DNA from: Taishania sp037189645
GTDB taxonomy: Bacteria > Bacteroidota > Bacteroidia > Flavobacteriales_D > Crocinitomicaceae
Direction of reading: 5' to 3'
DNA: 64,000 bases
Assembly (NCBI GenBank): GCA_037189645.1
Contig: JBBCIY010000010.1
Span: forward strand, 1 to 64,000
Of the stretch, positions 33,863-42,840 are shown piece after piece. Made by a program: the position numbers and the translations under genes. How positions within the stretch are numbered: position 1 is the stretch's first letter; each line of letters begins with the position of its first letter. The notes under the pieces are model-generated. The model was not told the origin of the DNA, did no database searches, and saw only the letters and a list, made by a program, of their open reading frames with translations.

Positions 33863-35947
33863 ATGAAAAAATTAATAATAGCATTAGGATTAATCACACC
33901 GGCTGTACTTTTCGGTCAATTCGATCGTTCAGTGGTTCCGGCTGCAGCACCTGCAAAAGCGATCAGTATTGCAGACCCTGTAGTCTTCAAAACAGCAAAC
34001 GGCATTACCGTAATTTTATCCGAAAATCACAAGTTGCCACGGGTCAGTTTTAACCTTACGGTTGGAAACGGCCAGCGCCTGGAAGGGCAGAAAGCCGGTC
34101 TGTCTGACCTGGCGGGAGACCTGATCCTGAGCGGAACGACAACACGTTCAAAAGATGAGATCGACGCGAAGAAAGACTACATCGGTGCAAATATCAATGC
34201 AGGAAGCAATACGCTGAACCTGACGTGCCTGACAAAGCACATGGACGAAGGGCTTTCGATTTTATCAGATGTCCTGCTAAACGCCAATTTCCCTCAAAGT
34301 GAGTTCGACCGTGTTGTAAAACAATGGGAAAGCAACCTGATGACTGTAAAGTCAAGCCCTGAAGCAATGGGGAAAAACGCGTTGATGAGCGCTTTGTTCT
34401 CCAATCACCCATACGGGGAAGTGGTAACTGAAACATCACTGGGAAAAATCAACCGCGATGATGTACAGCAATACTTCAAGCAGACATTCGTACCGGATGG
34501 AAGCTACCTGGTAATTGTTGGTGACATCACGAAAGCAAAAGCGGAAGAAGCAGTCAACAAGTATTTTTCTTCGTGGACAGGAAAAGCGCTTCCGAAAGTG
34601 GATTATCCATCTGCTAAAAACCTGAACGGAAACCGGGTCATCTTTGTTAAAAAACCGGGAGCTGTTCAGTCATATGTGCAGGTAGCATTCCCGTTGGATG
34701 TGAAAATCGGTGACGCGAACCACGTTCCTTTGAGCGTGACCAACTCGATCTTCGGAGGAAACGGATTCGGAACACGCCTGATGCAGAATCTGCGTGAAGA
34801 CAAGGCATATACTTACGGAAGCTATTCTTCTTTGAACGTAGAACAACAAGGAGCTTACCTGAGCGCAGGAGGAAATTTCAGGACGGAAGTAACAGACAGC
34901 GCTATCGTTCAGTTGCTGTTCGAATTGGACAGAATCACAGACAGCTATGTAACGGATGAAGAGCTGAGCCTCACAAAGTCAGTGATGACAGGAAGCTTCG
35001 CACGTTCTCTGGAGCATGCTTCTACCATCGCACGTTTCGCTTTAAATATTGAGCGCAATAACCTGGACAAGGATTACTACAAAAATTACCTGAAGAACCT
35101 GGATGCAGTAGACAAGGATAAAGCGCTGGAAATTGCACAAAAGTTCTTTACAGCTAAAAATTGCTACATTGTTGTTGTAGGAAACGAATCCGTACTTGAA
35201 AGCCTGAAGCAATTCGATGCCGACGGACGTATCGAGATCGTTGACGCATTCGGGAACCCGGTACAGGAGATGAAGAAAGCGGATATTTCTGCTGAAGAAC
35301 TGTTCAAAAAACATTCGTTCCACGTTACCAATACGACGTCTGAGAAAAACCGTGACAAACTATTGAAGAAGATCAAGTCGGTAACACAGGACATCGAAAT
35401 GAGCATGTCACAGGTTCCTTTCCCGATGAAGTCCGTTCAGTTCTGGGGAGCTCCGAACAGCGAAGTAATGACAATCGAAGCACAGGGAATGGTCATTCAG
35501 AAGACTTATTTCGACGGAAAATCAGGGTATGAATCAAACATGCAGACCGGCAAAAAAGAGCTGACAGCAGAAGAGATTGCAGCGAAGAACAAATCAGTCG
35601 GGCTGATCCCTGAGATCAACTACACAACAAGCGGCATGAAATACGAATTGCTCGGAATCGAAAACCAGAACGGAACAGACATGTATGTAGTAAAATTGCA
35701 CGATGGCGAAAGCGAAATGTACGATTATTACAATACACAGACATACAGCAAAATCAAGCGTCTGATCATCGCAAAAGATCCTGAAACGGGAGAAAGCAAT
35801 GAAGTATTGACTACCTATACGGATTACAAGGCGGTGAATGGTGTACTGATGCCTCATAAGATCGTTCTTTCTGTCGGTGAGATGGCATTTAACGGAACGG
35901 TTAAGTCCATCACAGTCAACAAAGGATCCATCGCTGATTACAAATAA
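33863..35947 (+). CDS. M16-family noncatalytic subunit with LolA-like C-terminal domain
   Basis: A 694-residue exported protein. Signal peptide 1-19. Residues 35-450 form the two M16 lobes, but the zinc motif is replaced: aligned to the partner's H69, E72 and H73 are D82, G85 and D86, so it cannot bind zinc. It keeps the C-lobe features (ARGLMQNLREDKAYTYG-like region) used for substrate closure. About 240 more residues follow (455-694), beta-rich with YDYYNTQTYSKIKRL and YTDYKAVNGVLMPHKI, which resembles LolA/outer-membrane-lipoprotein-sorting-like domains. It would pair with the upstream enzyme to form the active heterodimer. Confidence 0.92.
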   Translation: MKKLIIALGLITPAVLFGQFDRSVVPAAAPAKAISIADPVVFKTANGITVILSENHKLPRVSFNLTVGNGQRLEGQKAGLSDLAGDLILSGTTTRSKDEIDAKKDYIGANINAGSNTLNLTCLTKHMDEGLSILSDVLLNANFPQSEFDRVVKQWESNLMTVKSSPEAMGKNALMSALFSNHPYGEVVTETSLGKINRDDVQQYFKQTFVPDGSYLVIVGDITKAKAEEAVNKYFSSWTGKALPKVDYPSAKNLNGNRVIFVKKPGAVQSYVQVAFPLDVKIGDANHVPLSVTNSIFGGNGFGTRLMQNLREDKAYTYGSYSSLNVEQQGAYLSAGGNFRTEVTDSAIVQLLFELDRITDSYVTDEELSLTKSVMTGSFARSLEHASTIARFALNIERNNLDKDYYKNYLKNLDAVDKDKALEIAQKFFTAKNCYIVVVGNESVLESLKQFDADGRIEIVDAFGNPVQEMKKADISAEELFKKHSFHVTNTTSEKNRDKLLKKIKSVTQDIEMSMSQVPFPMKSVQFWGAPNSEVMTIEAQGMVIQKTYFDGKSGYESNMQTGKKELTAEEIAAKNKSVGLIPEINYTTSGMKYELLGIENQNGTDMYVVKLHDGESEMYDYYNTQTYSKIKRLIIAKDPETGESNEVLTTYTDYKAVNGVLMPHKIVLSVGEMAFNGTVKSITVNKGSIADYK

Positions 35948-35974
35948 CATTCTTTTTCGTACAATTTACAGAAG

Positions 35975-36003
35975 AAGCGGTCCGGAAACGGGCCGCTTTT
36001 TTT
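35975..36003 (+). terminator. Terminator of the M16 operon
   Basis: AAGCGGTCCG and CGGGCCGCTT form a 10-bp stem (one T-G pair) with a stable GAAA tetraloop, followed by Ts. Confidence 0.9.
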
Positions 36004-36078
36004 GTTTACGGTTTTATCCAGTCAGTGACCCATTTTAACCACTTATACAGTTTCTGAACCTGTTTTTAAAAACAATAG

Positions 36079-36086
36079 TACATTTG
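36079..36086 (+). promoter_or_regulatory. -7 element (TACATTTG), leaderless arrangement
   Basis: A perfect TAnnTTTG match that ends four bases before the kinase ATG at 36091, predicting transcription start at or next to the start codon. Confidence 0.65.
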
Positions 36087-36090
36087 CTAT

Positions 36091-37128
36091 ATGCAGACAA
36101 GCAAAAAATTGTATTGGGGAGCACAGCTGCTGGGTTGGACGGGATATTCCTGCCTGATCTATCTCGCAGCGTACGTCAACAAACCCAATGAGATCACGAC
36201 AGAGCTCCTCATCCAGCTGCTGTTCATGACATTTTCCTGCATCCTGTTCTCCCACCTGATGAGGATCTTCATGCTCCGGAGGAAATGGCTCAATAAAAAG
36301 CTGGTAGCGCTCATCCCGCGGATCATCCTTATTTCCCTTTCCTGCTCCGTACTGATAGAATACAGCTTGTCCACCATGGAATACTTCCTGCTCAGCGAAG
36401 AAAGCGCATACCTCAGCCCGGGAAGGGTTATCATCAACATCCTGGCATTATCCATGCTGATCATCTGCTGGAACGGTATTTACTATACTTACCACTTTTT
36501 TCAGAAATCAAGGAAACAGGAGCTGGATAACATTTCTCTGGAAGCATCCAAGAACGAAATCGAACTGAAAAACCTCCGGTCACAGCTAAACCCGCATTTT
36601 TTGTTCAATTCCCTGAATTCCATCCGCGCACTGATCGATATTGAACCTCAGCACGCGAAATCGGCTGTTACAACACTCTCCAACCTGCTGAGAAAATCAC
36701 TGATCTCAGGAAAAGAAAACCTGATCCCCTTAGAAGAAGAAATTGAAATTGTGAACAACTACCTGGAATTGGAAAAGATCCGCTTTGAAGAACGGCTGAC
36801 CGTGGTCCGGGAGCTTGACGAGCGGCTCAATTCATTTCCCGTTCCACCGTTCTGTTTACAGACCCTGGTCGAAAACGCGATCAAGCACGGGATATCGAAC
36901 CAGATCGAAGGAGGATTTATTAAAATCAGAAGTTACACGGAAAATAACGCCGTTTTCATCTCGGTGGAAAATACCGGCAGGCTGGGGCATTCTCCGGATA
37001 CGGGGATCGGCATTACCAACACGCAAAGACGCCTGGCCCTGCAATACAACGGAAGAGCGGGTTTTTCACTCGAAGAGCTTGAAAACAGTGTTCTGGCAAC
37101 CTTAAATTTTGACTATGAGAACCATTAA
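36091..37128 (+). CDS. LytS-like sensor histidine kinase (HisKA_7TM-less, LytTR partner)
   Basis: A 345-residue inner-membrane kinase. Four membrane helices (about 11-29, 38-60, 72-92, 112-130) form the sensor part without a periplasmic domain. The His_kinase domain (PF06580 type) has the phosphorylated H169 in QLNPHFLFNSLNSIRALI, then a HATPase domain with the N-box near LVENAIKHG and the DTGIGI glycine motif. It sends phosphate to the LytTR regulator, whose gene overlaps its end by 14 bp. Confidence 0.94.
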   Translation: MQTSKKLYWGAQLLGWTGYSCLIYLAAYVNKPNEITTELLIQLLFMTFSCILFSHLMRIFMLRRKWLNKKLVALIPRIILISLSCSVLIEYSLSTMEYFLLSEESAYLSPGRVIINILALSMLIICWNGIYYTYHFFQKSRKQELDNISLEASKNEIELKNLRSQLNPHFLFNSLNSIRALIDIEPQHAKSAVTTLSNLLRKSLISGKENLIPLEEEIEIVNNYLELEKIRFEERLTVVRELDERLNSFPVPPFCLQTLVENAIKHGISNQIEGGFIKIRSYTENNAVFISVENTGRLGHSPDTGIGITNTQRRLALQYNGRAGFSLEELENSVLATLNFDYENH

Positions 37129-37864
37129 AACCATCCTGATTGACGATGAACGCCTGGCAAGAGAAGAGCTGAAGTCCATGCTGAAAGATTTTGAAGAGAT
37201 CGAGATCATTTCGGAAGCAAAAAACGGGAAAGAAGGAGTGCAGCTCATCAATGAGCTAAATCCCGACCTGATCTTTCTCGATGTCAACATGCCTGGATTG
37301 TCCGGTTTTGACCTGCTCAAGCAACTGGACGAAATTCCCCTTGTTGTTTTCATCACGGCTTACGACGAATACGCCATGAAAGCATTTGAAGTCGATGCGC
37401 TGGATTATATCCTGAAGCCTGTCGTTCCCGAACGGTTAAAGGATGCCGTCAAAAAGGTGGTTTCAAAATTCGAGGAAGACAACCTTTCGGGGAGTGCTGA
37501 ATTGTACAACCTAGAACCCAAAAAAGTATTATCCGTGAACGACTCGGTCTTTATCAAGGACGGAGAAAAGTGCTGGTTCATAGAATTGTCGAAAGTCCGG
37601 ATGCTGGAATCGGAAGGAAATTACGTAAAAGTTCATTTCGACCAGTTCCGTCCGCTTATCTTACGCTCACTCGGCAGCTTCGAAGAGCGACTGGACCCGG
37701 ATTATTTTTTCAGGGCGAACCGGAAATTCATCATTAACCTTAAGTGGATCGAAAAAATAGAGAACTGGTTCAACGGCGGACTGATCGTGGAATTAAAAAC
37801 CGGTGAAAAAGTGGAAATATCACGACGCCAGGCCATTCGTTTCCGGGAATTATGGAGCCTGTAG
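37115..37864 (+). CDS. LytTR-family response regulator
   Basis: A 249-residue response regulator. The receiver domain (1-120) has the acidic pair D10/D11, the phosphorylated D56 in DLIFLDVNMPG, T81 and K101. The LytTR DNA-binding domain (about 145-248) contains MLESEGNYVKVH and FRANRKFIINLKWIEKI. The ATG at 37115 is chosen; a TTG at 37109 is also in frame. The gene overlaps the kinase gene, so they form one unit. Confidence 0.95.
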   Translation: MRTIKTILIDDERLAREELKSMLKDFEEIEIISEAKNGKEGVQLINELNPDLIFLDVNMPGLSGFDLLKQLDEIPLVVFITAYDEYAMKAFEVDALDYILKPVVPERLKDAVKKVVSKFEEDNLSGSAELYNLEPKKVLSVNDSVFIKDGEKCWFIELSKVRMLESEGNYVKVHFDQFRPLILRSLGSFEERLDPDYFFRANRKFIINLKWIEKIENWFNGGLIVELKTGEKVEISRRQAIRFRELWSL

Positions 37865-37873
37865 CAAACAGCA

Positions 37874-39061
37874 TTACTTTTTCGGCAGCACAAAATACTT
37901 CTGCCCCAACCGGTCGTATTGTTCGGGGAAGTAATCTTTGAGAATAGCCGTGTAGTAATTATACGCTTTGTGCTGCAATGTGAAACTCTGCTTTTTATAC
38001 AAGCTTTTATCCTCAAATAGACCATTCACATCACGTTTATAGATCTTCATCAGCGAATCGTTCCTGAGAATGGTGGAATCTTTCAGTTCCAGCGGATATT
38101 CCGTAGCTGAAATTTTAATCAGGTTTCCCGTATGGACATAATTCACATCTTCGTGAAAAGCAGGCATCCTGATTTCTCCCAGTTCTTTCAGCAGCTGCTC
38201 CTCTATGTTCTTTGACATATTCCTGGCCAGCTCATTGACTTTGTCTTTAAAGAAATACAACGCTCCGTCAAGTGCGGCATTTGACATGGAAAACCCTTCC
38301 CTGTTCACCAGGAATTCCGTCAGGTTTGCCTGCCAGAAGGTGCTGTCATTGTAGCTCACCGGTAATTTAGTGACAAAATCTGCGGGATTATGCAATAGAT
38401 AGCTCATCCCCGGCTCACAGTAGTTTTTGGTGTATTCCTTTGAAAAAGAAACGTTCCCGATCATCGGGTTGGCAAACGCATACACTTTGAAGGTGTTTTT
38501 CTTGCTCAGCTCTTTCTCAGGAAGATAATCCAGGTAAGCACGGACCAATTGCGCCAGCGCTCCGCCCTGCGAATGGCCGGTGATGTAAATATCGTAGATC
38601 CCTTTGCTGTTCAGCTCCGAAATCTGCTTCAGCAGGTCATCCCTGAAAAAACAGATCGCCAGCATGTATCCGGCATGCACACGGCTTCCATCCTTCTCTC
38701 CCACCTGGTACTTAAATTCGTTTCCGTTCACGACGATCTTATCCTTCACAGGGATCATCGAAGCATACAAATTTTCCAGCCAGCTGGACTGCCTGGCAGT
38801 TGACCCCCGGAAGTGGATCACCCCTTTGTTCCCTTTGGAATAAACCTGGAATTTATTATCCATTCCATAAGCGGGTGAAGTGTAAACCTTCTGATAACCG
38901 GACGGCAAAATGTCTTTATCATCCTTGTAAAGATCCAGGTATCCGAAACTATTGCAGATCTGTATCATATCACGTGCCTCCTCCGCATCAAACCCGCCTT
39001 TGATCTGTGAAGAGCAGCCGAAAACGGTGAACAAAGCGGCCGATAAAATAATGGATCTCAT
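37874..39061 (-). CDS. Class 3 lipase-family lipoprotein
   Basis: A 395-residue lipoprotein: signal ending FTVFGC (Cys16) then Ser-Ser. The alpha/beta-hydrolase core has the nucleophile elbow GHSQGGAL and the preceding strand IYDIYITGHS, as in class 3 (fungal-type) lipases; the HFRGS oxyanion stretch lies earlier (VIHFRGSTARQSSW). A catalytic Asp near HNPADFVTKLP is likely, and the third residue (His) is not certain from sequence. An in-frame ATG at 39085 would also give a protein; the lipoprotein signal is cleaner from 39061. It is convergent with the LytTR genes. Confidence 0.85.
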   Translation of the reverse strand: MRSIILSAALFTVFGCSSQIKGGFDAEEARDMIQICNSFGYLDLYKDDKDILPSGYQKVYTSPAYGMDNKFQVYSKGNKGVIHFRGSTARQSSWLENLYASMIPVKDKIVVNGNEFKYQVGEKDGSRVHAGYMLAICFFRDDLLKQISELNSKGIYDIYITGHSQGGALAQLVRAYLDYLPEKELSKKNTFKVYAFANPMIGNVSFSKEYTKNYCEPGMSYLLHNPADFVTKLPVSYNDSTFWQANLTEFLVNREGFSMSNAALDGALYFFKDKVNELARNMSKNIEEQLLKELGEIRMPAFHEDVNYVHTGNLIKISATEYPLELKDSTILRNDSLMKIYKRDVNGLFEDKSLYKKQSFTLQHKAYNYYTAILKDYFPEQYDRLGQKYFVLPKK

Positions 39062-39093
39062 TCTGTTTGGATTTATCAGTAACATACAATCAA

Positions 39094-39121
39094 TAAAATT
39101 AGTGATTATTTGTTACACAAA
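39094..39121 (-). promoter_or_regulatory. Possible promoter of the lipase gene
   Basis: On the minus strand TTTG (39118-39121) and TAATTTTA (39094-39101) with 16 bp between; one mismatch in the -7 element and slightly short spacing. Confidence 0.35.
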
Positions 39122-39159
39122 AACAAGGCCACAGGCATGAGTGGCAAATAAAAACGAAT

Positions 39160-39192
39160 TAAAAAGGCCCTGATCTGCTTTCAAGGCCCTTC
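39160..39192 (-). terminator. Possible terminator of the T9SS esterase gene
   Basis: An imperfect hairpin (AAGG-CC-TGA arms with a bulged C and one mismatch), with a short T run on the minus strand. Weaker than the others here. Confidence 0.4.
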
Positions 39193-39209
39193 ACAATATA
39201 CCGGTCTGT

Positions 39210-41114
39210 TTATTTTACTATGAACCGTTGCCGGATCTGCCTGTCATCCGACCGGATCAGCACCAGGTAAGTTCCGGGAGCAAGATGGCTGACATCTACA
39301 GTTTGTATTGCATCACTTTTCCCTTCCGCTCCATATACTTTTTGTCCTGACAGCGTATAGATCCGTATCCCATCGATCTTGCCGGACTGTATCTCAACGG
39401 TAAGCTGATCGGAAGCCGGGTTAGGATACACACTGAGCTGCCCAGTTCCCTCATCGATGGAATTCAAAGCCAGCATGCTATTGCTGACCACAACATCATC
39501 CAGATAGATGTACCCACCCAACGCAGAAATATAACTAAACTTAAACTGTACATTCTCTTCTCCTGCAAACTGGGAGACATCTACTGTAAATCCGCGGTAC
39601 TTACTCTCATCCATATCCAGCACAACACTCTGCAGATTCAACGGGTTCAGTATCGGGGCATCGTGACCGCTCAGCTCTGCTCCTCCTTCCTTAAAGACTG
39701 ATGTATAGGTTGCTCCGCAATCCGTTGTTACCAGCACTTCCAGCGTATCTGCCAGAACAGTATCTATTCCAAGTACATCCGCCGTATACTCTGTGTAGTT
39801 ATAATCCACATTGAAATGCAGGTAAGCATTACTTTCAGCAGAGATGTTGATTCCCGGGCTCACCACTTCCTCCCTGGTACCTGCATTATCAAAGATAAAT
39901 ATGGAGTTGAACGTGTTTAAAGCCTCGTCCATATCGTAATAGCTAAACGGCAATATGTAATCTCCTGAGTTGTTAAATGCCCATTTAGTAAGGTCAGATT
40001 CAGACGAGAAATGTTCTTCAAAAGGCAGGTTATATACCGTATTATGGATATGAACAGCTTTGGAAGCGGTATTGAAATCTTCAAACAAATCCACCGAAGA
40101 CTGGTTCAATGCATGTATCCCTGCTTCAAAATCATACGTATCATCCATTATATTGCTTTCTACCTCATAACCGGGTAACTGGATGAATACAGATTCGTGC
40201 ATGGCCAGGCTTCCCTGCCAGATCATCGTATCTCTGTGAGTACCGATTCCATAGGAAATTTCAATATCGGTCAGCACGTCATTGCCCGTATTCTGCAAAA
40301 GGATCTGCGCATCAATGATTCCATCACAGGTTCTGACAGGAGCAATCACATTATAAATACCTGCGTCCAATCCGCCTGAATAGGGGTTATCGAAGAACGC
40401 TGTATACGGATATAACTGCAAATCGGGTACTGTATGGCCTCCGGGGAATTTTTTATAGGCAACCTTCGCGTTTTCCTGCACCAATTGCGCTACCATCACA
40501 TTGACAGGCTCTATGTACAAATGGTCGGTATCACCTAGGGTAATGTAGATCGGAAACTGGCCGGCATTGGACAGGTTATAACCGAAATAACTATTTTGAT
40601 TGGCTCCTTCCTTCACTCCCTGGATAGCAGGAGTATTCAGCAATAACGCTTTAAAACGGCTGTAATGATCCAGTCCGTAACGCAATGCGCTTCTCCCTCC
40701 CAGGGAAAAGCCCTGCAAAATGATCGAATTGGTATCAATGTTGTAATGAGAGATGGCATACTGAATAGCTGTTTCAATGAAGGATTCATCTCCCTGCGGG
40801 GTATAGAAATCCCTTGAATTGTCGTTTCCTCCGTCCGGACAGATCAAGATCGTTGAAGGAAATGCCGCTTCGAAATTCAGTCCGTTCACCAGAGCGTTCC
40901 GGTAATTATTGGAATTATCTCCCATTCCATGCAGGCCAATCATGAGCTGGTAAGCCGTATTGTTGTCATAAGAAGTGGGGACAAAATTTGAAAGGGTTCG
41001 GCTTTCACCATTAAATGTCAATGAAATAGTAAAACTTCCCGTTTGCTGGGCTTGTAGCGTTCCAGATGTCGAGATGAGCATACTGCTCAATGCAAAAAAT
41101 ATAAACTTTTTCAT
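39210..41114 (-). CDS. T9SS-secreted esterase (PHB-depolymerase/LpqC-like)
   Basis: A 634-residue secreted enzyme. Signal peptide 1-23. The catalytic alpha/beta-hydrolase domain (about 25-255) has an HG oxyanion motif (GLHGMGDN, 60-67), nucleophile S137 in LQGFSLGGRS, and a C-terminal His in PGGHTVPD. It resembles polyhydroxybutyrate depolymerase and feruloyl esterase-type enzymes. A CARDB-like beta domain (about 260-350) and a MAM/jelly-roll-like domain (about 360-545) follow, then the type A sorting domain (about 555-634, SVYPNPASDQ). It is exported to the surface or medium. Confidence 0.9.
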   Translation of the reverse strand: MKKFIFFALSSMLISTSGTLQAQQTGSFTISLTFNGESRTLSNFVPTSYDNNTAYQLMIGLHGMGDNSNNYRNALVNGLNFEAAFPSTILICPDGGNDNSRDFYTPQGDESFIETAIQYAISHYNIDTNSIILQGFSLGGRSALRYGLDHYSRFKALLLNTPAIQGVKEGANQNSYFGYNLSNAGQFPIYITLGDTDHLYIEPVNVMVAQLVQENAKVAYKKFPGGHTVPDLQLYPYTAFFDNPYSGGLDAGIYNVIAPVRTCDGIIDAQILLQNTGNDVLTDIEISYGIGTHRDTMIWQGSLAMHESVFIQLPGYEVESNIMDDTYDFEAGIHALNQSSVDLFEDFNTASKAVHIHNTVYNLPFEEHFSSESDLTKWAFNNSGDYILPFSYYDMDEALNTFNSIFIFDNAGTREEVVSPGINISAESNAYLHFNVDYNYTEYTADVLGIDTVLADTLEVLVTTDCGATYTSVFKEGGAELSGHDAPILNPLNLQSVVLDMDESKYRGFTVDVSQFAGEENVQFKFSYISALGGYIYLDDVVVSNSMLALNSIDEGTGQLSVYPNPASDQLTVEIQSGKIDGIRIYTLSGQKVYGAEGKSDAIQTVDVSHLAPGTYLVLIRSDDRQIRQRFIVK

Positions 41115-41130
41115 AATTACTAATTTTACA

Positions 41131-41138
41131 CAAAACTA
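41131..41138 (-). promoter_or_regulatory. -7 element (TAGTTTTG) for the T9SS esterase
   Basis: A perfect TAnnTTTG match on the minus strand 16 bp before the start at 41114. Confidence 0.65.
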
Positions 41139-41177
41139 GCCCTGAAAAAGTTCAGAAAATGGTATAAATCGGACAAT

Positions 41178-42017
41178 CTAACGCCACTCAAAAACGATCT
41201 TCTTGTTACAATATATCTCCACATTTCTGAAAAAGGCCTTGGGCGATCTTTTTGTTAAGGATTTATAGATTTTCGTAAAATAAGAAGGATCGTAATAATT
41301 GCTTCCGTAAGCGACATCCGTCAGTAACTTAAACTGGTCAGACACCAGCTTGTTTTGCAGGGAATGCCTGAACTGAACGATTTTCCGGTAGTTTAACGGA
41401 GATATTCCATTATACCTGTGGATCAAACGATACAGGGTTCGTTCCGACATATGGACCTGGCTGGCGACTTCCGGAATTTTGTGATTCGCTTCCACATCTT
41501 TTAAAAGCATACCCGCTTTTTTATAGATTTCCCAGTCTGGCTTCAGATGCAGGACAGACAATAAGAATCGTTCCAGTATCCTCAGCTGCTGCCTGTGATC
41601 ACTTTCCGAAAAGAACAATCTTATAAATTCCGTATAATCCGGGCTGCTTTCCCACTCAGAAAACAATTGCGTGTGACAACTCACGATATCGCTGAAATTA
41701 CCCGGGATGAAATTACTCAGTGCCCCATCTTTAAAGATGATCGTAACCTTATCTATCTGGCCGGAAAACCGGATCAGGATCGGGTCCAGGTAAACCCCCT
41801 GCAGTAATATTTTTGGCTGGTAATTCCCTGAACCTGTTACAGCAATTTCATGTTGACCGATTGTGTATTCAATGCCTTTATGAATATTCAGCGCTTTTTT
41901 ATAATGCGGAAATGCAAAGAACTGGACCGGCTGAGTATAATCAGCTTTCAGGAAATAAAAAAAATCAATAAACTCTTTCAGAATTTCAGATTCCGGTTCG
42001 TAGTGTAAAAAATTCAT
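41178..42017 (-). CDS. AraC-family transcriptional regulator
   Basis: A 279-residue regulator. The N-terminal half (about 1-150) is a ligand-sensing region of the kind called DUF6597 in AraC proteins (MNFLHYEPESEILKEFIDFFYFL). The C-terminal two-helix-turn-helix domain (about 175-275) has VASQVHMSERTLYRLIHRYNGISPLNYR and DVAYGSNYYDPSYFTKIYK. The ligand is unknown. It is upstream of the T9SS esterase on the same strand and may control it, though the esterase has its own promoter. Confidence 0.9.
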   Translation of the reverse strand: MNFLHYEPESEILKEFIDFFYFLKADYTQPVQFFAFPHYKKALNIHKGIEYTIGQHEIAVTGSGNYQPKILLQGVYLDPILIRFSGQIDKVTIIFKDGALSNFIPGNFSDIVSCHTQLFSEWESSPDYTEFIRLFFSESDHRQQLRILERFLLSVLHLKPDWEIYKKAGMLLKDVEANHKIPEVASQVHMSERTLYRLIHRYNGISPLNYRKIVQFRHSLQNKLVSDQFKLLTDVAYGSNYYDPSYFTKIYKSLTKRSPKAFFRNVEIYCNKKIVFEWR

Positions 42018-42046
42018 ATCGACGGTGGTTTAGCATCCCGATGTAT

Positions 42047-42054
42047 CAAATATA
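42047..42054 (-). promoter_or_regulatory. -7 element (TATATTTG) for the AraC regulator
   Basis: A perfect TAnnTTTG match on the minus strand 29 bp before the start at 42017. Confidence 0.65.
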
Positions 42055-42093
42055 GTCTATTTAATGGAGAATAAAAAGACTTTTGCGTCCTGA

Positions 42094-42783
42094 TCAACAA
42101 ATCACTGCCTGCCAGTAGTCAACTGTCATCATCTCTCCACTGTCCAGCCTGAGAGCATAGGATTGTTTTTCAACCTTCCGGATTGAAAAATCAATTTTCT
42201 TTTGAAACAAAGCGCCTTCGTATGAAAACGTGTGGTATTCCCCGTTTTCTCCGCAGATGTCCACTTCCGGAGGAAAACCTGAGATCAGTTCTTCCGACAG
42301 ATCCTTTCCGATGAATGACCTGTCTAACTTATCCGCCTGTGTTACAATGATCGTTGATTTGATTCCCGACCGCAGGAATTCAGCCATCACCTCTTCTGGC
42401 TCTTTACCCCACAACGGCTCTACCACCTCAATACCGTAGGGATGCAGCTTACTTTCCCGGTAAGACCTGATATCTGCTAAAAAAATATCTCCAAAAACAA
42501 AATGGGTAACTCCCTGCTTTTTAAAAAGCAGGATAATATCCTGCATCTCACCGGAAGCACCATTTTCATCCACGAGCACCGGGAAAAGCGGAATACCGAT
42601 ACTCTCCGCCTGTTTTTCCAGTAATTCCAGGGGAATGGAATGCATCAGAGACCTCAGTGTTTCTTCATAAACATTGGTGAGCAAAGCCACTACTTCCAGT
42701 TCGCCGTCGCTGATCACTTTCGTCAGTGCCAATGCGGAATCCTTTCCGCCACTCCAGTTAAATACCGCCTTTTTCTTACCCAT
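42094..42783 (-). CDS. Dph6-related ATP pyrophosphatase
   Basis: A 229-residue ATP-PPase of the diphthine-ammonia ligase (Dph6/MJ0570) family. The ATP-binding motif is SGGKDSALAL (near 11-20); family motifs EPLWG (near 125) and CGENGEYHTF (near 180) are present. Bacteria have no diphthamide, so the true role in bacteria is another ATP-dependent amide or thiol-type ligation that is not known. The ATG at 42783 is used instead of a TTG at 42792. Confidence 0.9.
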   Translation of the reverse strand: MGKKKAVFNWSGGKDSALALTKVISDGELEVVALLTNVYEETLRSLMHSIPLELLEKQAESIGIPLFPVLVDENGASGEMQDIILLFKKQGVTHFVFGDIFLADIRSYRESKLHPYGIEVVEPLWGKEPEEVMAEFLRSGIKSTIIVTQADKLDRSFIGKDLSEELISGFPPEVDICGENGEYHTFSYEGALFQKKIDFSIRKVEKQSYALRLDSGEMMTVDYWQAVIC

Positions 42784-42803
42784 AAGCAGCAACTAAAATA
42801 AAT

Positions 42804-42829
42804 AAAGCATACGAGCAATCGTATGCTTT
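42804..42829 (-). terminator. Terminator of the efflux operon
   Basis: AAAGCATACGA and TCGTATGCTTT form a perfect 11-bp stem around a 4-base loop; on the minus strand it is followed by ATTTATTTTAG, a broken T run. Confidence 0.72.
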
Positions 42830-42840
42830 ACGCTTAAAAC

